Shown: piece by piece, positions 28,056 to 36,466 of the stretch
Position numbering within the stretch: the first letter of the stretch is position 1
Layout of the letters: each line of letters starts with the position of its first letter
Assembly (NCBI RefSeq): GCF_004297105.1
Contig: NZ_SCVE01000007.1
Span: forward strand, 124,001 to 188,000
Source: Herbiconiux sp.
GTDB lineage: Bacteria; Actinomycetota; Actinomycetes; Actinomycetales; Microbacteriaceae
Reading direction: 5' to 3'
Length of the DNA stretch: 64,000 nt
Position numbers and translations under genes: made by a program
The notes under the pieces: model-generated
Told to the model about the DNA's origin: nothing
Databases searched by the model: none
The model's input: the letters and a program-made list of their open reading frames with translations, nothing else

Positions 28056-28409
28056 ATGACCCTCACCGTCGATGACCTGCAGCGGATCTGCGCGGCGCTG
28101 CCCGCCACCACCGACGAGCGGCCCTTCGGCCCCGAGACGGCGGTGGCCAAGGTGGTGGGCAAGGTGTTCGCCATCACCCCTCTCGAGGGCGACGGGGTGA
28201 GCATCACCCTCAAGGCGCAGCCCCCCTACGTCGAGGCGCTGGTGCGCGAGCATCCGTGGATCACGCCCGGCTACCACATGAACAAGAAGCACTGGATAAC
28301 CGTGCAGGTCGGCCCGGACGCCGACGCGCAGCTCGTGGAAGACCTGATCGTGAATTCCTACGATCTCGTGGTCGCGGGTCTCCCGCGGACGAGCCGCCCG
28401 CTATCGTGA
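28056..28409 (+). CDS. MmcQ/YjbR family DNA-binding-like protein
   Basis: A 117-residue protein of the MmcQ/YjbR family. It contains ALPATTDERPFGPETAVAKV with the conserved Glu-Pro-Phe and Gly, KVFAITPLEGDGVSITLKAQ, and the closing HWITVQVGPDADAQLVEDL. The fold is a CyaY/MmcQ-like DNA-binding beta sheet and the function is not established. An adjacent CACACT box 6 nt before the ATG suggests a leaderless mRNA. The HicA-like gene follows by 38 nt, so the two may be co-transcribed. Confidence 0.83.
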   Translation: MTLTVDDLQRICAALPATTDERPFGPETAVAKVVGKVFAITPLEGDGVSITLKAQPPYVEALVREHPWITPGYHMNKKHWITVQVGPDADAQLVEDLIVNSYDLVVAGLPRTSRPLS

Positions 28410-28447
28410 ACCCGGAGAGCCACGACGAGCACCGAAAGGAGCGTCAC

Positions 28448-28732
28448 ATGACCGACGCCACCAGCCCCGACCACCTCAGCCAGCACCACCGCACCACCCT
28501 CGAGCACATCGAGCGCCACCCCACCACGCACAACCTGGAGTGGAAGGACGTCATCGCCCTGCTCGACGAGGTGGCCGACGTGCGCGAGGAGCACGACGGC
28601 AAGTTCATCGTGAAGCTCGGCGAGGGCCGCATCGTGCTCACGAAGCCCAAGCACAAAGACGTCGACGAGCAGATGGTGCTCGACCTGCGCCGTCTCTTCA
28701 AAGACGCCGGCTACAACGCAACCAAGCCCTGA
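28448..28732 (+). CDS. Small HicA-like dsRBD-fold protein, orphan
   Basis: A 94-residue protein. WKDVIALLDEVADVREEHDG is a helix followed by strands, and KPKHKDVDEQMVLDLRRLFK then DAGY resembles the C-terminal half of HicA mRNA interferases, including the conserved His in the PxH position. HicA toxins are normally 60-80 residues and paired with HicB, which is absent here. It may therefore be a non-toxic RNA-binding relative. A ribosome-binding site (AAAGGAG) lies 8 nt before the ATG. Confidence 0.5.
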   Translation: MTDATSPDHLSQHHRTTLEHIERHPTTHNLEWKDVIALLDEVADVREEHDGKFIVKLGEGRIVLTKPKHKDVDEQMVLDLRRLFKDAGYNATKP

Positions 28733-28780
28733 GGTGCGGTTGCCGACGGGCCCTGAGAGAACTTTCCCAGGCGGGTTGCC

Positions 28781-28786
28781 TAGGCT
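28781..28786 (+). promoter_or_regulatory. TAGGCT -10-like box before the leader ORF
   Basis: TAGGCT ends 9 nt before the upstream ATG at 28796, which would place the transcription start 2-3 nt before that ATG. This is the same spacing seen before other genes in the window. A convincing -35 is not visible. Confidence 0.4.
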
Positions 28787-28795
28787 GTCGGAACC

Positions 28796-28882
28796 ATGGA
28801 TGACCCTCCCCATCACAGGCCGACGCCCCTTGCAGATCTGAACCGAATCGATTCTCTTCGCAGGGGGCTGCCCCGTGTATGA
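28796..28882 (+). CDS. Putative leader peptide (upstream ORF) overlapping the CNNM/CorC gene
   Basis: A 28-codon ORF beginning MDDPPHHRPTP and ending with its TGA at 28880-28882, inside the downstream gene whose GTG is at 28875 (8-nt overlap). The first five residues combine two acidic residues with two prolines. Such N-termini are known, from MgtL-type peptides, to destabilise ribosomes at low Mg2+. Codons 10-13 lie in the 5' arm of a hairpin whose 3' arm holds the downstream Shine-Dalgarno. Translation of the peptide would therefore open the hairpin. A second, 13-codon nested ORF starts at 28800. Existence as a translated peptide is inference. Confidence 0.4.
   Translation: MDDPPHHRPTPLADLNRIDSLRRGLPRV
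28825..28868 (+). promoter_or_regulatory. Hairpin sequestering the ribosome-binding site of the CNNM/CorC gene
   Basis: GCCCCTTGC (28825-28833) pairs along its full 9 nt with GCAGGGGGC (28860-28868), with one G-U pair and a 26-nt loop. The 3' arm contains AGGGGG (28862-28867), the Shine-Dalgarno of the GTG at 28875 (spacing 7 nt). The 5' arm is inside the upstream ORF. The layout fits translation-coupled or leader-peptide control. Confidence 0.5.
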
Positions 28883-30254
28883 GTTCATCATGCTCGGCGT
28901 GGGAGTGCTGCTCACCGTCGGCACCGGACTGTTCGTCGCCTCCGAGTTCGCCCTCGTCAACCTCGACCGGCACGACCTCGAGGCCCGCCAGGCTCGCGGC
29001 GAGAAGCGGCTGCAGCCCACGATCACCGCGCTGAAGATCACGTCGACGCACCTCTCGGGCGCTCAGCTGGGCATCACCCTCACCACGCTCCTCACGGGGT
29101 ACACGTTCGAGCCGGCCATTTCGTCGCTGCTGCGCGACCCGCTGCTCGCCCTCGGCATCCCCGAGGCGGCGGTGCCCGGCTTCGGCGCCGTGATCGGCAT
29201 CGTGCTCGCCACGCTCTTCTCGATGGTGATCGGCGAGCTCGTGCCGAAGAACTTCGCCCTCGCCCTGCCCCTGGCCACGGCCAAGGTGGTGGTGCCGTTC
29301 CAGACGGTGTTCACCACGGTGTTCAAGCCCGTCATCCTGCTGTTCAACAACACCGCGAACGCCCTCATCCGGGCCATGGGCATCGAGCCCAAGGAGGAGA
29401 TCTCGGGCGCGCGCTCGGCCGAGGAGCTCAGCTCCCTCGTGCGCCGCTCGGCCCTCGAGGGGATGCTCGACGACGACCACGCCACGCTGCTCAGCCGAAC
29501 CCTGCGATTCTCGGAGCGCTCGGCGGCGGACGTGCTCACCCCTCGCGTGCGGATGTCGACGGTCACCCCGGCCGACACCGCCCAGCACGTCGTACAACTC
29601 GCCCTCTCGACCGGGTTCTCGCGCTTCCCCGTGATCGGGGACAGCGCCGACGACATCGTGGGCGTCGTGCACCTCAAGCAGGCCTTCGCCGTCGACCTCG
29701 ACGACCGCGCCACCCGCTCGGTCGGGGAGTTCATGATCGACCCTCTTCGCGTTCCCGAGACCATGGGCATCGACACGCTGCTCGGCCTGTTGCGGTCGGG
29801 GGGCTTCCAGATCGCGGTCGTCACCGATGAGCACGGCGGAACCGAGGGCATCGTGACCCTCGAAGACCTCGTCGAAGAACTCGTGGGCGAGCTCGAAGAC
29901 GAACACGACCGGATGCACGCGGGCATCGTTCGCACGGGCCGATCGGTCACCTTCGACGCGAGCCTGCGCCCCGACGAGCTGCGCGAGCGCGCCGGTGTGA
30001 TCGTGCCCGAGGACGACGACTACGAGACCGTGGCCGGCTTCGTGATCGACCAGCTCGACCGGTTGCCCGAACTCGGCGACGAGGTCGCGATCGAGGGCGG
30101 CATCCTGCGCGTCGAGCGCGTCGACGGCGTTCGGCTCGACCGGCTGCGATTCATCCCGGCCACCGAGAACGAGACGGAGCCCGATACCCGCGACGAGACC
30201 CGGCGCACCGCGACCGCCACCGCGGTCGCCGAGCTGATGGAGGAGCACTCATGA
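28875..30254 (+). CDS. CNNM/CorC-type membrane protein with CBS domains (hemolysin C family)
   Basis: A 459-residue protein. DUF21/CNNM transmembrane domain at residues 1-190: helices at about 3-23, 55-75, 95-125 and 135-155, with GTGLFVASEFALVNLDR and FSMVIGELVPKNFALALP. A CBS pair spans about 205-325, and the CorC_HlyC domain (about 345-425) has EDDDYETVAGFVIDQL. Relatives (CorC, MpfA, YhdP) act in Mg2+ export or resistance. The start is GTG 28875 with AGGGGG 7 nt upstream. A leader ORF precedes it. Its stop overlaps the next start by 4 nt (ATGA). Confidence 0.85.
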   Translation: MYEFIMLGVGVLLTVGTGLFVASEFALVNLDRHDLEARQARGEKRLQPTITALKITSTHLSGAQLGITLTTLLTGYTFEPAISSLLRDPLLALGIPEAAVPGFGAVIGIVLATLFSMVIGELVPKNFALALPLATAKVVVPFQTVFTTVFKPVILLFNNTANALIRAMGIEPKEEISGARSAEELSSLVRRSALEGMLDDDHATLLSRTLRFSERSAADVLTPRVRMSTVTPADTAQHVVQLALSTGFSRFPVIGDSADDIVGVVHLKQAFAVDLDDRATRSVGEFMIDPLRVPETMGIDTLLGLLRSGGFQIAVVTDEHGGTEGIVTLEDLVEELVGELEDEHDRMHAGIVRTGRSVTFDASLRPDELRERAGVIVPEDDDYETVAGFVIDQLDRLPELGDEVAIEGGILRVERVDGVRLDRLRFIPATENETEPDTRDETRRTATATAVAELMEEHS

Positions 30255-31294
30255 GCGGCGACATCCTGCCCGGCATCATCTGGCTCGTGGTGCTGCTCGT
30301 GGTGAACGCGTTCTTCGTGGGCGCCGAGTTCGCCGTGATCTCGGCACGCCGTTCGCAGATCGAGCCACGCGCCGAAGCGGGCAGCAAAGCCGCGAAGACC
30401 ACGCTCTGGGCGATGGAGCACGCCACGCTCATGCTGGCCACCAGCCAGCTGGGCATCACCGTGTGCTCGCTCGTGATCCTCAACGTGTCGGAGCCCGCCA
30501 TCCACCATCTGCTCGAGTACCCCCTCGCACTCACGCCGCTCAGCCCCGAGCTGATCGGCGGCATCGCGTTCGTCATCGCCCTGCTGCTCGTGACCTTCCT
30601 GCACGTGGTGTTCGGCGAGATGGTGCCGAAGAACCTCTCGTTCTCGGTTCCCGACCGTGCCGCACTGCTGCTCGCGCCGCCGCTCGTGCTGGTGTCGCGC
30701 GTGGTGCGCCCGGTCATCTGGGCGCTCAACGGCCTGGCCAACCTCATCCTCCGTGCCTTCCGCGTGACGCCGAAAGACGAGGCCACGAGCACCTACACGC
30801 TCGACGAGGTGGCGTCGATCGTCGAGCAGTCCACCCGCGAGGGTGTGCTCGCGGATGCCTCGGGCACCGTCACCGCGGCGTTCGAGTTCACGGCGAAGAA
30901 GGTGGGCGACGTCGAGGTGCCGATCGGTGAGATGGTGCTGCTGGCGGCAGGATCGACACCGCGCGACATCCAGATGGCCGTGTCGGAGCACGGATACTCG
31001 CGGTACATCCTCACCGACGACGTAGGCGAGCCCACCGGCTACCTGCACCTCAAAGACGTGCTCGATCTCACCACCCCCGAGTCGTTCGCGGAGGCGGTGC
31101 CCGCGAAGCGCATCCGCCGTCTCGCCTCGGTGTCCCGGGACGCCGATCTCGAAGACGCGCTGGCGTCGATGCGCCGCTCGGGCGCGCACGTGGCCCGGTC
31201 GCTCACCGCGGAGGGAGTGGTGACCGGCGTGCTCTTCCTCGAGGACATCATCGAGGAGCTCGTGGGCGAGGTGGAGGACGCCACCAGCGCGTAG
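30251..31294 (+). CDS. Second CNNM-type membrane protein with CBS domains, no CorC_HlyC domain
   Basis: A 347-residue paralogue of the preceding gene. Helices run over about 1-185 with NAFFVGAEFAVISARRSQIE and VVFGEMVPKNLSFSVPD. The CBS pair ends at about residue 330 with EDIIEELVGEVED. It lacks the C-terminal CorC_HlyC domain of its neighbour, so the two may work as a heteromeric pair. This tandem arrangement is common in actinobacteria. The 4-nt overlap makes translation coupled. It is convergent with the AAA+ gene, 3 nt apart. Confidence 0.85.
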   Translation: MSGDILPGIIWLVVLLVVNAFFVGAEFAVISARRSQIEPRAEAGSKAAKTTLWAMEHATLMLATSQLGITVCSLVILNVSEPAIHHLLEYPLALTPLSPELIGGIAFVIALLLVTFLHVVFGEMVPKNLSFSVPDRAALLLAPPLVLVSRVVRPVIWALNGLANLILRAFRVTPKDEATSTYTLDEVASIVEQSTREGVLADASGTVTAAFEFTAKKVGDVEVPIGEMVLLAAGSTPRDIQMAVSEHGYSRYILTDDVGEPTGYLHLKDVLDLTTPESFAEAVPAKRIRRLASVSRDADLEDALASMRRSGAHVARSLTAEGVVTGVLFLEDIIEELVGEVEDATSA

Positions 31295-31297
31295 CAG

Positions 31298-32614
31298 CTA
31301 GAGCCGGGCGATGCGGTCGATGTCCTCGAGGAACTCGGCCGCCACCTCGTCGGAGACGGTGCGCCGGGTCGACGTGACCGCCACCAGGTAGTCGTCGGTC
31401 AGTGGACCCTGGTTCTCGGCGGAGACCGCCGCGCCGACGTCCGGATGCAGCGCCCGCTCGAGCGCGGCCTGCGACGCCTTGCGCGCCGCGAACTCGATGT
31501 CGGCCGGCGTGAAGCCCGCCGTGTGCTCGACGAGAAGGTCGACGTCGACGGCGGCGGCCACATCCCGCGGCAGGTAGCTCGACCAGATCGATCGGCGGGC
31601 GCCGGTGTCGGGCAGCCCGATCGGCACCACGTAGTCGAAGCGGCCGTGCCGGAGGAAGGCGGTGTCGAGCGAGCGGATGAAGTTGGTGGCGCAGATGAGC
31701 AGCCGCCCCGACTGCTCGCGGAACTCCGGGATCAGCTTGAGCAGCTCGTTCGTGACGCCCTGGGTGGGGGAGGGCGGCTCGCCCTGCCGGTGGGAGGCGA
31801 TCTCCTCGACCTCGTCGATGAACACCACCGCGTGCTCGAGCTCGGAGATCTTCTGGAAGGTCTCGCGCAGCGCTCCGGCCAGGCCTTTGGGATCGCCCGC
31901 GAGTCGTGACGGGAACACCTCCACGAACGACCACTCGAGCCGCGAGGCGATCGCCTTCGCGAACGTGGTCTTGCCGGTTCCGGGCGGGCCGAAGAGCATC
32001 ACGGCCCGAGGGGGGACGACGCCGAACCGCTCGGCGAGGTCGGGCTGGGCGAGAGGGGTGACGAGCCGCAGCTCGAGCATCTCTTTCTCTCTCTGCATGC
32101 CGCCCACGCCGTCCCACAGCCCGCGGGCCAGGATGCGGCCGCCGAGCTCTCTGAGCACCACGAGCTCTTCGCGCTGCACCGGCAGCTCGCGCTCGACGTA
32201 GCGCAGGTTGCGCTTCAACTCGAAGCCCTGGGCGGCGAAGTCGTCGAGCGACGCCTCCGACTCCGGCATCAGCGCGGAGAGGCGGGAGAGCCCGAGGGGT
32301 GCCATGTGCCGTTCGAGGGCGGCGAGCATCCGGGCGCCGATGGTGGGGCCCACCGCTGCATCGCGGTCGGTGGCCACAGCAGGGTCGGTGGCGAAGAAGA
32401 CGATCCATCCCTGCGCGTGCGCCGCGCGGCCGACCGCCGCTCCGACGATGCGATCGCCGAGCGTCGCCACCACCGCGTGGTCGATCTGGCACGAGGCCAC
32501 CACCTCGGAGAGGGCATAGACGGGCTCGGCACCCGAGGCCCGGGACTGCTCCCACAGGTGCAGGATGCCGTCGAGATCGTCGGGATGGAAGTCCCGGATG
32601 TGCGGGGTCGTCAT
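31298..32614 (-). CDS. GNAT acetyltransferase-like domain fused to AAA+ ATPase
   Basis: A 438-residue two-domain protein. Residues 1-about 150 resemble a GNAT N-acetyltransferase (IRDFHPDDLDGILHLWEQSR, later LGDRIVGAAVGRAAHAQGWI). Residues about 185-430 are an AAA+ ATPase: Walker A GPPGTGKTT (209-217), Walker B VVFIDEVEE (263-271), sensor-1 ATN (309-311) and an arginine-finger region LRHGRFD (321-327). The ATPase is of the FtsH/proteasome-activator-like sequence type but lacks protease or pore partners. The fusion suggests an ATP-driven machine coupled to acetylation or acyl-CoA sensing. The ATG at 32614 fits best. Confidence 0.72.
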   Translation of the reverse strand: MTTPHIRDFHPDDLDGILHLWEQSRASGAEPVYALSEVVASCQIDHAVVATLGDRIVGAAVGRAAHAQGWIVFFATDPAVATDRDAAVGPTIGARMLAALERHMAPLGLSRLSALMPESEASLDDFAAQGFELKRNLRYVERELPVQREELVVLRELGGRILARGLWDGVGGMQREKEMLELRLVTPLAQPDLAERFGVVPPRAVMLFGPPGTGKTTFAKAIASRLEWSFVEVFPSRLAGDPKGLAGALRETFQKISELEHAVVFIDEVEEIASHRQGEPPSPTQGVTNELLKLIPEFREQSGRLLICATNFIRSLDTAFLRHGRFDYVVPIGLPDTGARRSIWSSYLPRDVAAAVDVDLLVEHTAGFTPADIEFAARKASQAALERALHPDVGAAVSAENQGPLTDDYLVAVTSTRRTVSDEVAAEFLEDIDRIARL

Positions 32615-32663
32615 TGACCCCCTCCTCACTCTCCCGGGCGGCCGCGGCCACCGGGAGGTCGGG

Positions 32664-33044
32664 TCAGTTGTACCAGACCTTGATCTTGCCGACGGTGGCG
32701 TAGAGCGCCGAGAGCAGCGCGAGGAACGGCACGAGCATGCGGAGCATGTAGCTCAGCACCGTGATCTCGAGGAAGTCGCCGACCGCGAAGGCGGCCACGG
32801 CCACGACACCCGCGATGAGCGTGTTGCCGAAGGCCTTGGCCGAGGTGATCTGCGGGGCGGCGAAGCCGACCGAGAAGAACACGATGCCGGTGTCGATGAG
32901 GAATGCACCCCAGCGCGGATCCGTCATGTTCGGGGCCACGATCCAGAGAGCGAGCGCGATGACCCAGAAGAGCACCAGAACGCCGCCGGCGACCTTCTTC
33001 GAGAGGTCTTTGCCTTGCCTCACCGGCAGTACGACAGCCGTCAC
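32664..33044 (-). CDS. Small integral membrane protein of unknown function
   Basis: A 126-residue protein with four hydrophobic helices (about 17-37, 48-68, 72-90, 100-120). The N-terminus VTAVVLPVRQGKDLSKK is positively charged, so the first loop should stay inside. The GTG at 33044 is chosen because AAGGAG lies about 7 nt upstream; a longer frame from 33083 lacks a ribosome-binding site. It is divergent from the ABC ATPase gene. No family recognised. Confidence 0.6.
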   Translation of the reverse strand: MTAVVLPVRQGKDLSKKVAGGVLVLFWVIALALWIVAPNMTDPRWGAFLIDTGIVFFSVGFAAPQITSAKAFGNTLIAGVVAVAAFAVGDFLEITVLSYMLRMLVPFLALLSALYATVGKIKVWYN

Positions 33045-33206
33045 GTCTTCGCTCCTTCGTTCACCCAGAACTACACACAGCACTCTACCGGCTCGCGCGG
33101 CCCCGATCGATCAGGGGTTTCCCCGTCATCGGCGTGGCGACGGTTGTCGATGAGCGCGGCATACGGGAGGGTTGAGGTGCAAGTGATCGACGTGAGGGGA
33201 CCACGC

Positions 33207-33974
33207 ATGTCAGACAAGGCGCAACCGGCGCTCGAACTCACCGGCCTCACGAAGCGCTTCGGCGACAAGGTGGCCGTCGATGCGCTGAGCCTCACGGTTC
33301 CGACGGGTTCGTTCTACGGCCTCGTTGGCCCGAACGGCGCCGGCAAGACCACCACGCTCTCGATGGCCACGGGCCTTCTGCGACCGGATGCGGGGCAGTC
33401 CCTCATCCACGGCGTCGACATGTGGCGCGAGCCGCTGAAGGCCAAGGCGCTGATCGGCAACCTCTCCGACGGGGTGAAACTGTTCGACCGGCTCACGGGC
33501 GAGCAGCTGGTGACCTACAACGGCCTGCTGTTCGGCCTCGACCGGGTCGAGGTGGCCGAGCGGGTGGGCGATCTGCTAAGGCTGCTCGACCTCGAATCCG
33601 CGGCGGGAACGCTGGTGGTCGACTACTCCGCGGGCATGACCAAGAAGATCGCGCTCGCCTGCGCCCTGGTGCACGCCCCGAGCGTGCTCGTGCTCGACGA
33701 GCCGTTCGAGTCGGTCGACCCCGTGTCGGCGGCGAACATCCGCGACATCCTCACCGGCTACGTCTCGAACGGGGGCACGGTGATCGTGTCCAGCCACGTC
33801 ATGGACCTCGTGCAGCGCATGTGCGACCACGTCGCCGTCGTGGCCCACGGCCGGGTGCTCGTGGCCGGCACCGTCGACGAGGTGCGGGGCGGGTCGACCC
33901 TGGAAGACCGCTTCGTCGAGCTGGTCGGCGGCCGCACACACGCAGAGGGGCCGGAATGGTTGCGACGCTCGTAA
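33207..33974 (+). CDS. ABC transporter ATP-binding protein (exporter)
   Basis: A 255-residue ABC ATPase. Walker A is LVGPNGAGKTTTLS (about 41-54) and Walker B is VLVLDEPFESVDP. The signature is VDYSAGMTKK instead of the common LSGGQ, and VSSHVMDLV is the His-loop. The YSAGM variant is typical of ABC-2 exporter ATPases. The next gene (membrane part) overlaps its end by 19 nt, so the two form one translationally coupled transport unit. Substrate unknown. ATG 33207 is taken as the start. Confidence 0.87.
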   Translation: MSDKAQPALELTGLTKRFGDKVAVDALSLTVPTGSFYGLVGPNGAGKTTTLSMATGLLRPDAGQSLIHGVDMWREPLKAKALIGNLSDGVKLFDRLTGEQLVTYNGLLFGLDRVEVAERVGDLLRLLDLESAAGTLVVDYSAGMTKKIALACALVHAPSVLVLDEPFESVDPVSAANIRDILTGYVSNGGTVIVSSHVMDLVQRMCDHVAVVAHGRVLVAGTVDEVRGGSTLEDRFVELVGGRTHAEGPEWLRRS

Positions 33975-35533
33975 AGCTGCGCTTCCTCGTTCTGCGCAAC
34001 TCCCTGAAGCGCAGCACGTGGCAGCTGGTGGCCGTGATCATCGGCGCCGTCTACGGGCTCGGCGTGCTGGGGCTCGTGGTGGTCGGCCTCATCGCACTCG
34101 GCTTCGCGCCGGTCGATCTGACCGCCACGATCATGGTTCTCGCGGGGTCGGCGCTGGTGCTCGGCTGGATCGTGGTTCCGCTCGTGGCCTTCGGCGTCGA
34201 GCAGACCCTGGATCCCGCCCGGCTCGTGGTGTTCCCCCTGTCGATGCGGCAGCTGCTGCTCGGGCTCACCCTGACCGGCATCCTGGGAGTGCCGGGCATC
34301 ATCACCACGATCGCGGCGCTCGCGACCGTGGCCACGTGGATCCGCGAGCCCCTCGCCGCCGTCGCGGCCCTCGTCAGCTCGCTGGTGGGCGTGCTCATCT
34401 GCATCGTGGGATCGCGTGCCGTTGCCGCGCTCTCCACCAGCCTGCAGTCGAAGCGGCGGTTCCGCGAACTCGGGGGAGTGCTCGTGCTCATCCCGCTCAT
34501 CCTGCTCGGCCCCATCATCTCGTTCCTCTCCCGGGGGATCGCCGGCTCGGCGGATGCCCTCCCCGGTCTCGCCCGTGCTCTCAGCTGGTCGCCGCTGGGC
34601 GCGCCCTGGTCGGTGCCCGCCGACATCGCGGTGGGCGACTACGGGCCGGCCGCCCTCAAGTTCCTCATCGCGCTCCTCACCCTCGGCGTGCTCGTGCTCG
34701 TCTGGCGGCGGGCGCTCGCGGTGGCGCTCGTGACGCCGCCGGCATCCGGTTCGAAGCGCATCGCGAAGGGCAAGACGGGGCTCTTCTCGGTGTTCCCCGC
34801 GTCGCCGGCCGGGGCGATCGCGGCCCGCTCGCTCACCTACTGGAGACGCGACCCGCGGTACGCCCGGCAGCTGATCATCGTGCCCCTTGTGCCGATCCTG
34901 CTCTGGTTCTATTCGAACAACTTCGACTCTCCGGTGCTGCTCACTCTCACGGGCCCGCTCATCGCATTCTTCCTCTCCGTGTCGATCTACGCCGACATCT
35001 CCTACGACGGAACCGCGTTCGCCACCCACCTGGCCGACGGCGTGCGCGGTCGCGACGACCGCGTCGGGCGCGTCACCGCGCTCGCCGTGATCGCGGCGCC
35101 CCTCGTGCTGGTCGCCACGATCGTGCCGGTCGCCGTGACCGATTCGTGGGCGGCTCTCCCGACGCTCCTCGGTCTGGCGGCGGCTTCGCTGCTCGGCGGC
35201 TTCGGCGTGGTGAGCGTGTCGTCGTCGCGCATCGTCATCCCGGTGCCGCAGGCGGGCGACAACCCGTTCAAGTCGGCCCCGGGAGCAGGGTTCACCACGG
35301 CTCTCTCGGGGTTCGCCGTCTGGGGGGTCGCCCTGCTGCTCACCCTGCCGACCGTGGTCGTCGCGGTGCTCGGCCTGGTGTTCTCATCGGCGCTGCTCGG
35401 CTGGCTGACACTCCTCGTGGGAGTCGCGCTCGGGGTGGTGTTCCTGCTGGCCGGCATCCGTATCGGCGGAGCCCAGCTCGACCGCGGCGGCCCCGAGGTG
35501 CTCGCCCGGCTGAAGTCGCTCAAGAGCGCCTAG
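33956..35533 (+). CDS. ABC transporter permease, ABC-2-like
   Basis: A 525-residue membrane protein with about 12 hydrophobic helices and few charged loops. Its start (MVATLVKLRFLVLRNSLKRS) and extended hydrophobic pattern resemble the multi-spanning permeases of lantibiotic/ABC-2 exporters. It pairs with the ATPase upstream through a 19-nt overlap. Exported substrate unknown; such pairs in Microbacteriaceae are often unassigned. It is convergent with the DUF1206 gene. Confidence 0.8.
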   Translation: MVATLVKLRFLVLRNSLKRSTWQLVAVIIGAVYGLGVLGLVVVGLIALGFAPVDLTATIMVLAGSALVLGWIVVPLVAFGVEQTLDPARLVVFPLSMRQLLLGLTLTGILGVPGIITTIAALATVATWIREPLAAVAALVSSLVGVLICIVGSRAVAALSTSLQSKRRFRELGGVLVLIPLILLGPIISFLSRGIAGSADALPGLARALSWSPLGAPWSVPADIAVGDYGPAALKFLIALLTLGVLVLVWRRALAVALVTPPASGSKRIAKGKTGLFSVFPASPAGAIAARSLTYWRRDPRYARQLIIVPLVPILLWFYSNNFDSPVLLTLTGPLIAFFLSVSIYADISYDGTAFATHLADGVRGRDDRVGRVTALAVIAAPLVLVATIVPVAVTDSWAALPTLLGLAAASLLGGFGVVSVSSSRIVIPVPQAGDNPFKSAPGAGFTTALSGFAVWGVALLLTLPTVVVAVLGLVFSSALLGWLTLLVGVALGVVFLLAGIRIGGAQLDRGGPEVLARLKSLKSA

Positions 35534-35549
35534 GGCTCCGGCGCCGGGC

Positions 35550-36359
35550 TCAGAGCTTCGCGAGCCGGGCGCGCGCGACCAGGAAGACGCCGTAGGCGAT
35601 GAGCCCGATGCCCACGAGAACGAGAACCACGATGCCGAACGGCAGGTCGGCCAGGGCCTTCAGTGCGCCGTCGAGCCCGGAGGCCTTCTCGGAGTCGACC
35701 GTGAAGGCCGCCACCACGAAGAGGATGCCCACCACACCGAGCGCGATGCCCTTCGCCACGTACCCCACGACTCCGAGCACCACCACCGCCCGCCCCGCGG
35801 TGCCGGCGGGCACGCGGATGAGCTTGCGGAAGGTGCGCCGGATGCCGATCACCACGAACCCGACGCCACCGCCGAACACGGCCAGGCCGATCGCCACGAG
35901 CAGGAACACGCCCCCGGGGGTCTCGAGGAGACGCGCGCTCAGGGTCTGGCTCGAATCCGATGAGCTCGTCGACCCGCCCAGGGCGAAGGTGAGAGCGGTC
36001 ACGCCGAGCGCGAGATAGACGACACCCTTTCCGCCCTCCGAGGCGCGCTTGCCCCACTTCTTCTTCGGGTCGGGGTTGCTGATCACCGCCATCTGCACGA
36101 GTTGCCAGAGTCCTAGAGCGAACAGCCCGACCACGGCGATCCAGAGCACGAACAGCCCTCCGGGTGTGCTCGACACCTGTTTGAGCGCGCCGGACTGATC
36201 GGCCTCGCCGCCGGATCCGCCGCTCGCGGCCACGCCGATTGCGATGGCGCCGATCAGGATGTGCAGGAGTCCGTTCACGGCGAAACCACTGCGGGCGAGA
36301 ACGTGGAAGGCGCGGTTGCCGCTCACGTCGCGGGCCGTTCCTTGTGCGCGGGAAGTCAT
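35550..36359 (-). CDS. DUF1206 family membrane protein
   Basis: A 269-residue membrane protein. Three internal copies of a two-helix unit are visible, each with a Gly-rich first helix and a basic loop: residues about 20-90, 110-175 and 195-260, with repeating VNGLLHILIG, KGVVYLALGV and KGIALGVVGI segments. This triple pattern defines DUF1206. Function unknown. The ATG at 36359 starts the conserved part. It is divergent from gltX with 107 nt between. Confidence 0.85.
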   Translation of the reverse strand: MTSRAQGTARDVSGNRAFHVLARSGFAVNGLLHILIGAIAIGVAASGGSGGEADQSGALKQVSSTPGGLFVLWIAVVGLFALGLWQLVQMAVISNPDPKKKWGKRASEGGKGVVYLALGVTALTFALGGSTSSSDSSQTLSARLLETPGGVFLLVAIGLAVFGGGVGFVVIGIRRTFRKLIRVPAGTAGRAVVVLGVVGYVAKGIALGVVGILFVVAAFTVDSEKASGLDGALKALADLPFGIVVLVLVGIGLIAYGVFLVARARLAKL

Positions 36360-36451
36360 GCCTCCAGCGTGCCACCGCCCGACGTAAAGCGGGCGGCCGG
36401 CGCCTGACGGCGGGTCTGCCCGCGCACTCCTCACGGTCAGCGCCCTCCCCG

Positions 36452-36457
36452 TAGAAT
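36452..36457 (+). promoter_or_regulatory. TAGAAT -10 box close to the gltX start
   Basis: TAGAAT lies 9 nt before the gltX ATG (36467). This predicts a start within a few nucleotides of the ATG. No Shine-Dalgarno is visible in the leader, in agreement with a leaderless or very short-leader transcript. Confidence 0.45.
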
Positions 36458-36466
36458 CGACGGGTC

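Noticed and set aside
28698..30248. Long antisense frame over the CNNM gene
   Set aside because: Composition is His/Glu/Gly-rich and typical of shadow frames in high-GC DNA; the plus-strand CNNM protein is clear.
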